From positions 1 to 22,535 of the forward strand of contig JAFMIT010000013.1 in NCBI GenBank assembly GCA_017853815.1: 22,535 bases of DNA, in the 5' to 3' direction. Below, piece by piece: positions 15,510 to 22,535 of this stretch; position 1 is the stretch's first letter; every line of letters begins with the position of its first letter. The translations under genes and the position numbers were made by a program. The notes under the pieces are model-generated. The model was given only the letters and a program-made list of their open reading frames with translations. It was not told the DNA's origin and made no database searches. Source of the DNA: Actinomycetota bacterium. GTDB lineage: Bacteria > Actinomycetota > Actinomycetes > S36-B12 > UBA5976.

Positions 15510-16589
15510 ATGACTTCTGCGCTGAAAACCACCCCGCTTCACACGTGGCATGTTGCCCACGGTGCCAAAACCGCCGACTTTGGCGGCTGGGATATGCCCA
15601 TCGAATACATCGGCATCGTCGCTGAGCACACTTCTGTGCGCGAGGCGGTTGGCATCTTTGATGTGTCGCATATGGGAAAGCTCGTGCTGACTGGCAACCG
15701 TGTAGCAACCTGGTTGAATTCTGTCATCGCGAGCAATCTCGACGATGTTGATTTTGGTAAAGCGCAGTACTCAATGCTGTTGAACGACGCTGGCGGCGTG
15801 ATTGATGACCTGATTGTCTACAAGTTCGCTGAGAACGAAGTGTGGATCGTGCCGAATGCCTCGAACGCGAGCGAAGTAGCAGCTCGCTTGACGGAACTCG
15901 CGCCGGCTGAAGTGAGTGTTCACAACGCACACAACGACATGGGCATCATTGCGATTCAGGGGCCCAAGTCAGCGGACGTGATGAATGTGCTCGGACTGCC
16001 CTCGGATCATGAATACATGAGTGCCGTCAAGGTCGAGCGAGCGGATGCCGAAATCGTGGTGTGTCGGTCGGGCTACACAGGTGAACGTGGATACGAAATC
16101 ATCGCGCCGAATCACTTGCTGATTTCAGTGTGGGAATCAGCCATCGCCGCTGGCGCAACTGCCGCAGGACTCGGTGCCCGAGATACCTTGCGACTCGAAA
16201 TGGGTTATCCGCTCCACGGTCACGAACTTTCGCCGACGATTACGCCTGTAGAGGCTGGTCTCAATTGGGCAGTTGGCTGGACCAAAGAAGTCTTTGAAGG
16301 CGCGAACGCTGTCAAGGCTCTCAAAGCTTCGGGGGCCAGTCGAAAGCGAGTAGCTCTCAAGGCGCTCGAACGTGGCATTCCGCGAGCAGAGATGAATGTG
16401 CTTCGCGACGGTCAGGTTGTTGGCGTCACAACGAGCGGAACTTTTTCACCGACACTCAAGGTTGGCATTGCTCTCGCGCTCGTTTCGCCTGACATCAAGT
16501 TAGGTGATGTTCTTCACCTCGACGTCCGCGGACGGACTCTTGAAGTCGAAGTGGTGAAACTGCCTTTCGTGCAGCCCTCAACCCGCTAG
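15510..16589 (+). CDS. gcvT: Aminomethyltransferase, glycine cleavage T protein
   Basis: Encodes 359 residues, standard GcvT length. The T protein transfers the methylene group from aminomethyl-lipoyl H protein to tetrahydrofolate and releases ammonia. Recognisable blocks are FGGWDMPIEY (24-33), FDVSHMGK, the folate-site motif LLNDAGGVIDDLIVY with the catalytic Asp, RSGYTGERGYE, GLGARDTLRLEMGYPLHGHE and TPVEAGLNWAV. The C-terminal barrel ends with LEVEVVKLPFV. The other gcv genes are not in the window. Its activity depends on the lipoyl cofactor made by LipB and LipA encoded 11 kb away. It probably starts leaderless. It is convergent with the GGDEF-EAL gene, 15 bp apart. Confidence 0.96.
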   Translation: MTSALKTTPLHTWHVAHGAKTADFGGWDMPIEYIGIVAEHTSVREAVGIFDVSHMGKLVLTGNRVATWLNSVIASNLDDVDFGKAQYSMLLNDAGGVIDDLIVYKFAENEVWIVPNASNASEVAARLTELAPAEVSVHNAHNDMGIIAIQGPKSADVMNVLGLPSDHEYMSAVKVERADAEIVVCRSGYTGERGYEIIAPNHLLISVWESAIAAGATAAGLGARDTLRLEMGYPLHGHELSPTITPVEAGLNWAVGWTKEVFEGANAVKALKASGASRKRVALKALERGIPRAEMNVLRDGQVVGVTTSGTFSPTLKVGIALALVSPDIKLGDVLHLDVRGRTLEVEVVKLPFVQPSTR

Positions 16590-16604
16590 GCCGAGAGTCT
16601 TCGG

Positions 16605-18578
16605 CTACCTGTCGGCGGAGATTCGCACCAAACGGCCAGGTTCGGGCTCCCCAAACCAGTAACCCTGCGCGTGTTGAACACCCAGACTGCGCAAAGTCTT
16701 GCGCTGCGCGTCAGACTCGACACCTTCGACCACCAACATGACGTCGATAGCCGAAGCGAACTGGACGAGAGACTTGATAATTGCTTGTGCGGCATCACTG
16801 GTGGTGACTTCGCGGAGGAACGAACGATCGAGTTTGATGATGTCTATGGGCAACCGTGGCAGTAGGGCGAGAGATGAATAGCCGGTGCCGAAATCATCGA
16901 GCGCGACTCGCACGCCGAGTTCGCGAACGCGTCTCAGTGGTGCACTCACGACGGCAGCTTCGATGAGTGTGTGTTCCGTGAGTTCGAGAATGAGTCTCTC
17001 AGGAGGCAAGCCGGACTCTTGCAGAATTTCTCTTAAGTCATCGACAAAATTCACTTCTCTGAGCTGACGCGCCGACACGTTGACCGACACTGACCGATCA
17101 TCGGTGAGTGCGCCCGCCGAACACGCTGCCGAAATCACCCAGCGACCGAGGTCGACAATCAGCCCGCTCTCTTCAGCAATGCCCATGAACTCTGCTGGAA
17201 GTAAAAGCCCACTTCCGGGCCTTTCCCACCGGACGAGTGCTTCGAGAGTATGGACTTGGCCACTCTTGAGATGAACAATGGGCTGCCAATGCAGCAGCAA
17301 TTCATTGTTGTTGATGGCGCGACGCAAAGCATTTTCGGTATCGAAACGAAGCGAGTATCTGTCACCTGCCGCATCGAAGAATTCGATGTGCGTGTTCGGC
17401 AGAGCCTTAGCGCGATACATCGCCACATCGGCGTCTCGAAGCAGTTGATTGGCGGTGGAATCGTGTTTAGAGAAAGTGATACCGATACTCACACCAATGA
17501 AAGCGTCCTCGCCATGCACTTGGAACGGGCGTGACATTGCGCGATTAATGCGCTCAGCAATGCGCAGTGCGCCTGCGCGATCTTCGACGTCATGACACAC
17601 CACAACGAACTCGTCGCCACCAAACCGGGCGACGAAATCTTCGTCACGAATGGTCTTCGCCAATCGACTCGCTGCTTCTTGGAGAAGTTCATCACCGATG
17701 GAATGACCAAGAGAATCGTTGACAATCTTGAAGCGATCGAGGTCGCAAAACAGAACAGTCACGGGTAGAGCCGGGTTGTTTGCCAGTGAGGTCGTGAGCG
17801 TTTGCATCAATGCGGTGCGATTGGGAAGACCAGTGAGCGCATCATGTTGGGCCTGGAAGGCGAGCTGGTCGGACGCGTGCTGCAAGGCGCTTCGTGCGCT
17901 AGCCACCTTCGCTTCTTCGCTGGCAACAATCTGGCGGGCTTTTCGATATGCATTGCCTACCGACACCGCAATCCACAAGAGAAGCCAGACGGATAGGAGT
18001 AGACAGGCGAGCAGCAAAACAGCCTGATTGCGCTCGTTCGTTGCGCGGACTCCAGAGAGTTCTCGCAGTTGACCGACGGCCGCGGTTTGGTAGTTCGTGA
18101 GCCAGGTGCGCGATTCGCGACTGACAACCCCTCGGGCATCGAGGAAATCTTGGTCGGCCACTTGTGTTGGATTTGTGATGAATCCGTCGACTTGTTCGAG
18201 CGCATGTCGAAATTGGTCGCTCACTAAGTTGTTAATAAGAACATCGCTGCTACTGCCGTTGGCCAAAGTGCGTCGCAGCTCAGCAAGTGACAGACGGACG
18301 CGTTCGGTGTCGCCGCGTCGGAGATTCCACTCATCGAGAGCGCTCACAAGCGAGGTGGCTAGACGTTGACTATTGAAGACCTGAGTAGTGCTTGCCTCGA
18401 CGCGAGCGAGAAACGCCACTTCACGATCTCGGGCATCAGCATTTCTGAGAGCTGCAAAACCGAGAGCGCCAAGGAGTGCAATGAGAATGAGGCCGGTGGC
18501 TATCTGAGCACTGCGAATACCAAAGCGCAGCTCCGTCGACTCATGGGGAGTCGCGCTGCTACTGCTCTGAGTGTTCAC
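16605..18578 (-). CDS. Membrane GGDEF-EAL c-di-GMP signalling protein
   Basis: Encodes about 657 residues from GTG 18578. This start lies 7 nt after the stop of the upstream S-component gene and has CATAGT at -12 to -7; an ATG-less extension to 18725 would overlap that gene by 140 bp and is unlikely. Domains: TM1 (25-44), a helical extracytoplasmic sensor (45-185) of four-helix-bundle character, TM2 (186-208), a short coiled linker, GGDEF (about 240-400) and EAL (about 410-650). The diguanylate cyclase signature FGGDEF (GGDEF 320-324) is intact, with the inhibitory RxxD site (311-314) at the canonical five-residue spacing. The phosphodiesterase motifs EALVRW (446-451), ELTE, DDFGTG (561-566), KLDRSF and VVEGVE are also intact. 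Both activities are therefore possible; the net one cannot be predicted. It is the last gene of the ECF operon. Confidence 0.92.
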   Translation of the reverse strand: MNTQSSSSATPHESTELRFGIRSAQIATGLILIALLGALGFAALRNADARDREVAFLARVEASTTQVFNSQRLATSLVSALDEWNLRRGDTERVRLSLAELRRTLANGSSSDVLINNLVSDQFRHALEQVDGFITNPTQVADQDFLDARGVVSRESRTWLTNYQTAAVGQLRELSGVRATNERNQAVLLLACLLLSVWLLLWIAVSVGNAYRKARQIVASEEAKVASARSALQHASDQLAFQAQHDALTGLPNRTALMQTLTTSLANNPALPVTVLFCDLDRFKIVNDSLGHSIGDELLQEAASRLAKTIRDEDFVARFGGDEFVVVCHDVEDRAGALRIAERINRAMSRPFQVHGEDAFIGVSIGITFSKHDSTANQLLRDADVAMYRAKALPNTHIEFFDAAGDRYSLRFDTENALRRAINNNELLLHWQPIVHLKSGQVHTLEALVRWERPGSGLLLPAEFMGIAEESGLIVDLGRWVISAACSAGALTDDRSVSVNVSARQLREVNFVDDLREILQESGLPPERLILELTEHTLIEAAVVSAPLRRVRELGVRVALDDFGTGYSSLALLPRLPIDIIKLDRSFLREVTTSDAAQAIIKSLVQFASAIDVMLVVEGVESDAQRKTLRSLGVQHAQGYWFGEPEPGRLVRISADR

Positions 18579-18585
18579 GGGGCAA

Positions 18586-19380
18586 CTATGGACTATCGGC
18601 TCTGAATTGTGCCGTCGCGGTGTGCGAAAACTTTCGATTGGCTCGTCGCAGGGTCGCGAGCAATGGCTTAGCCGTGAGTGCCACCAAAAGTGCTGTAAAG
18701 AGTGCCCGAGGAAGGTCAAAACCAAGACTGGTTGTCAGGTTGTACGTAATCCAGGCGTGGATGCGATCCTCCGACGATGCAGTGGCGTCGAAGGCGATGC
18801 CATTTTGAAGTCCCGTGAGCGACTGCCAAAACCACAAGTTCATGATCCAACCAAAAAAGAATGTGGCGATGGCTGCATAACTGATGAGCAGTGCGATTTC
18901 GGCCCGGCCGCGCCACTGTGGCAAAGCACCCGCAATGAATGCCATTAAGCCCGCGCCAACGATTTGGTAAGGCAGCCAGGGGCCAACTCCGCCAGTAGCC
19001 AACGCACTGACCGTCATCGCAGATACCGCAATGACGAATCCGATTGCGCTTCCAAAAGCGCGAGCGGCAAGAATCAAGATCACCCACATGGGTTCTATGC
19101 CTGCAACGCCGGCGCCGAGTGGTCGCACTGCTGCGGCGAGTGCAACCACGATTCCAGCGATGGCAAGCGCTTTGATGGTGAGATGGTTGGCTACGACTTC
19201 GTTGAGCAAGAGACCGAATGCGAGTGAAACTGCGATGGCAGGGATGGCGGCGAGCAGTGGCGACGGCGCGGAATCAATGGGCGCTAACAATGGCCAGGCA
19301 ATAAGCGCGACTCCGGAGGTCACCACAACCGCTAGTAACAGCGGTACGTAGCTTCGATTAAGAAAGACTGCGACGGACAT
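18586..19380 (-). CDS. ECF transporter S component (substrate-binding membrane subunit)
   Basis: Encodes 264 mostly hydrophobic residues with about six or seven transmembrane helices. GGVGPWLPYQIVGAG (130-144) is the block I associate with the actinobacterial S components encoded beside a double ATPase and a CbiQ-like gene. S components bind a vitamin or similar micronutrient and join the energising module. The ATG at 19380 lies inside the end of the ATPase gene (23-bp overlap), so translation is coupled. The substrate is not shown by sequence. Related actinobacterial systems (Cbr-type) have been predicted to move corrinoids, a possibility discussed under findings. The C terminus is basic and cytoplasmic. 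Confidence 0.82.
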   Translation of the reverse strand: MSVAVFLNRSYVPLLLAVVVTSGVALIAWPLLAPIDSAPSPLLAAIPAIAVSLAFGLLLNEVVANHLTIKALAIAGIVVALAAAVRPLGAGVAGIEPMWVILILAARAFGSAIGFVIAVSAMTVSALATGGVGPWLPYQIVGAGLMAFIAGALPQWRGRAEIALLISYAAIATFFFGWIMNLWFWQSLTGLQNGIAFDATASSEDRIHAWITYNLTTSLGFDLPRALFTALLVALTAKPLLATLRRANRKFSHTATAQFRADSP

Positions 19381-20953
19381 CGTTGACAGTCAACCACTGA
19401 AGTGGTGCTAGAACTTTGGTTGCGATCGGAGCAAACATCGTGGACGCCGTCAATACCTCGTGGGCTGGTCCAGCTGCCACCACTTCGCCTTCGCTCAACA
19501 CCACAACGTTGTCTGCGACTTCTGCGGCTAGTTCAACATCGTGTGTTGCGAGAACAACAGTGCGACCATCTCGCGCAGCAGACTTCAACAGTTCTATGAG
19601 TCGCGCTTTTCCTTGGCTATCTAGTCCGCGGGTTGGTTCATCGAGCAGCAGGACATCAGGGTTGCCGGCCAGCGAAATCGCCAGAGCCAGGCCAAGACGC
19701 TGCCCTTCGGACAAGTCGCGAGGATGTTGAGTGTCTTCGACCGCAGGCGAAAGCAACGCGAGCAACGCTCTCGTGGTGCCCGCAGGAACTGATCGAAGTC
19801 GATCCGACATGCGGCATTCGTCGGCAACCCGATCGGTTAAGAACAAATCACTTGGTTGTTGGGGGACAAGACCCACGGTTTCGACCAAGGCAGCACCGTG
19901 AAGATCGTGTGGAGGTTTGCCATCCACGGCCACGCGCCCTGCATGCGGCTTGTGATCGCCCACGAGCGTATGGAGAAGTGTCGATTTTCCTGCACCGTTG
20001 CGTCCCATGAGAGCCGTGATGCTTCCACGTGCGCACTCCATAGAAATGCCCGAAAGAATGACGGATCGGTCGCGTTTGATGGTGACATCGTGCAGTTCAA
20101 TCGTGTGTGGTTGATGCGAACTGATTAAGCGAAGCGGAGGTGTGTGACCGTCGAGCAGCTGACGCAATGGTTCGACAACTTTGCGGGCATCGCGAACCGT
20201 CAGCGGCGATTCATTCGAACCAGCAAGTTCCGCAAGCTGAGTCAACGTCGGCATAGTGGGGAACAGGCGTACCGCAGCTTGTGGATTGACCAGCTGCGGA
20301 CCGGCATCACTACTGAGCAGCAGTACTCGATCGGCGTAATGAATGATTCGGTCGATTCGATGTTCTGCCACAATCACCGTGAGACCTAAGTCGTGAACAA
20401 GGCGGTGAACGGTCGACAGCACTTCATCGGCTGCAGTGGGATCGAGGGCGCTTGTAGGTTCATCCAGCAAGAGAACTCGAGGCTGCAACGTGAGTGCCGA
20501 TGCGATAGCGACGCGCTGTTGTTGGCCGCCAGACAACGTAGAGATGGGGCGCTGGCGAAGATCTGCTAGGCCTAAAAGATCTAACACTTCCTCGACTCGT
20601 TGACGCATTGCTTCCGGAGCGAATCCATGCGTCTCCATGCCGAACGCAATTTCGTCTTCGACAACATCTGCGACAAATGAGTCAATTGGCGACTGCATGA
20701 CTGTCGCCACGAGTCGCGACCAGTCAGAAGTATCGGTTTGGTGTTGGTGATGCCCATCAATTGAAACGGTTCCTGTGAGATGCCCACCAGTGAACTGGGG
20801 TGCCAAACCGTTGATAACGCTCAGCAATGAACTCTTGCCACTGCCCGTTGGGCCAGCAAGCAATACGAGTTCGCCTTCTTCGATTCGCAGGCTAAGGTCG
20901 TTCAGCACTGGCAGTTCGCTGTAGGTGAGGCCAACGCCCTTCAACTCAATCAT
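19358..20953 (-). CDS. ECF transporter double ATPase (fused A1-A2)
   Basis: Encodes 531 residues from ATG 20953, which overlaps the T-component stop (ATGA); an in-frame extension upstream lies inside that gene. Two ABC ATPase domains are fused. Domain 1: Walker A GPTGSGKS (34-41), signature LSGGQ (140-144), Walker B VLLLDE (160-165), H-loop His198. Domain 2: Walker A GRNGAGKST (317-325), signature LSEGQ (414-418), Walker B VLLLDE (434-439), H-loop His471. Both nucleotide sites therefore appear competent, although the second signature has Glu for Gly. With the T and S subunits it forms an importer that uses ATP to take up a micronutrient. The fused form is common in actinomycete ECF systems. 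Confidence 0.93.
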   Translation of the reverse strand: MIELKGVGLTYSELPVLNDLSLRIEEGELVLLAGPTGSGKSSLLSVINGLAPQFTGGHLTGTVSIDGHHQHQTDTSDWSRLVATVMQSPIDSFVADVVEDEIAFGMETHGFAPEAMRQRVEEVLDLLGLADLRQRPISTLSGGQQQRVAIASALTLQPRVLLLDEPTSALDPTAADEVLSTVHRLVHDLGLTVIVAEHRIDRIIHYADRVLLLSSDAGPQLVNPQAAVRLFPTMPTLTQLAELAGSNESPLTVRDARKVVEPLRQLLDGHTPPLRLISSHQPHTIELHDVTIKRDRSVILSGISMECARGSITALMGRNGAGKSTLLHTLVGDHKPHAGRVAVDGKPPHDLHGAALVETVGLVPQQPSDLFLTDRVADECRMSDRLRSVPAGTTRALLALLSPAVEDTQHPRDLSEGQRLGLALAISLAGNPDVLLLDEPTRGLDSQGKARLIELLKSAARDGRTVVLATHDVELAAEVADNVVVLSEGEVVAAGPAHEVLTASTMFAPIATKVLAPLQWLTVNDVRRSLS

Positions 20954-21963
20954 GCGAAGCTCTTTCGTGACCCAACAGCAATGAAGTCTGCACCCACTGC
21001 TGCGAGCAGCACACTGAGGGAACAGATGAGACCGATACTGAGATTTGAGGTGGCGACATTCGCGACGATGTACGTCAGTGCAGCCGCTACTGGGCTCACA
21101 GCGATCACCACATCGCGCAGTGTCCACTCACTCTGCCGATACCTCGTGCGAGCAATTTCCCCTGTTGGACGTTGCACCCCGAAGCGCATGGCAATGAGGC
21201 TGAGCAAGAAGCCCATTCCGAGATTGAGTCGAAAGCCAGACAAGGCCAAAGCAAAGCCAAAACCGATTGCCCCAGTCGAACCGATCAGCAAGGACCATCT
21301 ATTTCTCGAAGGAGAGTGCGCGTATCCCCGGACGGTGAGTGCTGCCGCAAGGGTGACCGACCGATCCAGGGCAGATTCGGCGACATTGATCATCTGTGCC
21401 ATGACGTGCCTCAAGCCGCGCAGCTGTTGGCCTCTCCAACGCGAGGCATTGCGTACCCGTGACAGGTCAGCGAGTAGGTGAGGCAGAAATGTCACAGCGA
21501 TAACCACAATCATTCCGGCGCTTTGCATTGAGAGAGGAAGTGCGCGGAGCACGCGCGTCGGAGAAGTGACTGTCGCAGCGCTTACGAATGCGAGTGCGAT
21601 GGCTGCGATGCGAGCACCGTCGCTGAGCGCAAACAGAACACTCTCGGAGGTGATGCTGCCGCCGAGCCTCAGTCCCGAAAGCCACATCGGCATGTCGATG
21701 GTGGGCAAAGTGACGAGAACGTGTGAACCCATGGGGTAGCCCAAGAGGTTTTGCAAAATCACGCGGACCGCCACTAAACCTGCAAGGCCCATTGCGACGA
21801 CGATGAAGTTTCGTCGTGCTTGGGGAGAATACGCGTGTCTCAAACCGACAGCCAGTGCCACAAAAACGGCCGCCACGCTGAACGCTCCGTGATTGATGGC
21901 TGCCGTGGTTGCTGCAAGCGCTAGTGCGCTTAGCCACCAAGCTGCCGGATGCTGCTGGGTCAT
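20950..21963 (-). CDS. ECF transporter T component (CbiQ/EcfT family)
   Basis: Encodes 337 residues with several transmembrane helices at both ends and a cytoplasmic coupling region in the middle. The coupling helices carry the two arginine motifs that dock into the ATPases: ASRWRGQQLRG (173-183) and AALTVRGY (207-214), the position of the family's Ala-Arg-Gly. It is longer than typical EcfT (about 265 residues), because of extra C-terminal helices (223-330). It overlaps both neighbours by four bases (ATGA at each junction), so the operon is translationally coupled. It bridges the S component to the double ATPase. Confidence 0.88.
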   Translation of the reverse strand: MTQQHPAAWWLSALALAATTAAINHGAFSVAAVFVALAVGLRHAYSPQARRNFIVVAMGLAGLVAVRVILQNLLGYPMGSHVLVTLPTIDMPMWLSGLRLGGSITSESVLFALSDGARIAAIALAFVSAATVTSPTRVLRALPLSMQSAGMIVVIAVTFLPHLLADLSRVRNASRWRGQQLRGLRHVMAQMINVAESALDRSVTLAAALTVRGYAHSPSRNRWSLLIGSTGAIGFGFALALSGFRLNLGMGFLLSLIAMRFGVQRPTGEIARTRYRQSEWTLRDVVIAVSPVAAALTYIVANVATSNLSIGLICSLSVLLAAVGADFIAVGSRKSFA

Positions 21964-22535
21964 CGCGTTGATTCATCCGTTCCAGGTTCAAGAGACTCGT
22001 CCTGTTGAGAATCTGACTGTCGACGTCGCTTCGCTGCCTTCTGATTGATCATGCGTCGCCAGGCCATCACAAAAACAATGACTCCCAAGATTGTCGTCAC
22101 AATGTTGGCAATGACATCCCACGTAGCATCAGTACTGCTCGAAGCCGCGGTGTTGGATTCATCAGCAAGTGGCGCGTTGAGATTTGAGGTCACGACCTCA
22201 ATTTCCTCGCCGCAGCCGGTAGCAGGAATCTGGTCGAGTCCACACACAAACCCGGCGTTTTCTCGCACGTCGGCCGCTTTCGCTATCGCCATAGTCGAAG
22301 GCTCACCCTCAGCGAGCTCGACACAGACACTGCGTGGCGCAGGCGGAGGTGCGTCGAGATCGGATTCGAGTCCGTAATCAATCACGATGGCCACCTGAAC
22401 GTTTCCGGCTGCCGGAGTTGGACTTTGACCGCAGATTGCCGAGAAATCAGGTTCAATTCGCGGTGCAAGTTCCGCGCTTACCTCTACGCCAGCTGTGATA
22501 AAACGCCAACCTTGGACGAGTCCCTGCGCTGCGGG
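21960..22535 (-). CDS. SCO2322-family surface protein, C-terminal part (5' end outside window)
   Basis: The frame is open to the right edge of the window, so the N terminus is missing; about 191 residues are visible. It begins PAAQGLVQGWRF and contains paired cysteines (SAICGQS, SVCVEL, FVCGLDQIPATGCGE), the VAIVIDYG strand, an Ala/Ser/Thr-rich stalk, one transmembrane helix (WDVIANIVTTILGVIVFVMAW) and a basic cytoplasmic tail. Length, cysteine pattern and gene context match the actinobacterial SCO2322 family, placed next to ECF genes. The topology is an outside domain anchored by a C-terminal helix, and a signal peptide is expected upstream. The TGA overlaps the T-component ATG. The function is unknown; capture or delivery of the ECF substrate is an inference. 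Confidence 0.72.
   Translation of the reverse strand, partial: PAAQGLVQGWRFITAGVEVSAELAPRIEPDFSAICGQSPTPAAGNVQVAIVIDYGLESDLDAPPPAPRSVCVELAEGEPSTMAIAKAADVRENAGFVCGLDQIPATGCGEEIEVVTSNLNAPLADESNTAASSSTDATWDVIANIVTTILGVIVFVMAWRRMINQKAAKRRRQSDSQQDESLEPGTDESTR

Noticed and set aside
16590..16605. GCCGA/TCGGC hairpin between gcvT and the GGDEF-EAL gene as terminator
   Set aside because: Only a 5-bp stem, no T-tract on either strand, and it overlaps the stop codon of the minus-strand gene.
18579..18725. In-frame N-terminal extension of the GGDEF-EAL protein
   Set aside because: It overlaps the S-component gene by 140 bp with cysteine- and histidine-rich non-homologous residues. GTG 18578 fits the intergenic signals.
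20954..21127. In-frame N-terminal extension of the double ATPase
   Set aside because: It lies inside the T-component gene in another frame. ATG 20953 begins a standard ABC domain and forms a 4-bp ATGA overlap.
1..22535. Mobile element, prophage, CRISPR, toxin-antitoxin or biosynthetic cluster
   Set aside because: No transposase, integrase, terminal inverted repeats, spaced repeats or tailoring enzymes were seen; gene order is mostly conserved housekeeping.

Overview
The window is a gene-dense, ordinary chromosomal stretch of an actinomycete (phylum Actinomycetota). The main evidence is gene order. Read on the minus strand, dlaT-type E2, a TIGR01777 epimerase, lipB, lipA, a DUF4191 membrane protein and type I glnA follow the order recalled for Mycobacterium tuberculosis Rv2215 to Rv2220, with pepA and gcvT nearby as in Rv2213 and Rv2211. 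Base composition looks only moderately GC-rich by eye, which suggests a free-living, non-Streptomyces, non-Mycobacterium lineage. I cannot name a genus. I saw no tRNA, rRNA, insertion sequence, prophage or CRISPR, and no gene-free stretch over 300 bases.

Layout. 1-741 (+) is the C-terminal part of a DHA2-type MFS exporter, ending at a bidirectional terminator shared with glnA. 801-4727 (-) holds glnA, DUF4191, lipA and lipB: nitrogen assimilation next to lipoate synthesis. 4728-9761 is a non-core insert inside the conserved block: an MMPL exporter (+), then on the minus strand an S51 peptidase and a FAD oxidoreductase, then a small unknown membrane-anchored protein (+). 9751-15454 (-) returns to the core block: the epimerase, the E2 acyltransferase, lipoamide dehydrogenase and leucyl aminopeptidase. 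15510-16589 (+) is gcvT. 16605-22535 (-) is a tightly packed operon for an energy-coupling-factor (ECF) vitamin-type transporter: a SCO2322-like surface protein (cut by the window edge), a T component, a double ATPase, an S component, and a membrane GGDEF-EAL protein.

How the genes fit together. LipB and LipA make the lipoyl cofactor carried by the E2 protein and by the glycine cleavage H protein. LpdA re-oxidises the lipoyl arm in both systems, and GcvT acts on the aminomethyl-loaded H protein. The lipoyl system is therefore the theme of the core block. GlnA probably has its own promoter: a tandem GlnR-like site sits upstream of it.

The most informative non-coding signals are (i) a four-part GlnR-like site with 11-bp periodicity before glnA; (ii) -10-like hexamers exactly 6 nt before the start codons of many genes that lack a Shine-Dalgarno sequence, pointing to widespread leaderless transcription; and (iii) several intrinsic terminators. 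The most interesting protein-level observation is c-di-GMP enzymology placed directly behind an orphan-substrate ECF transporter. All calls come from reading the sequence and from family knowledge; no database search was run.
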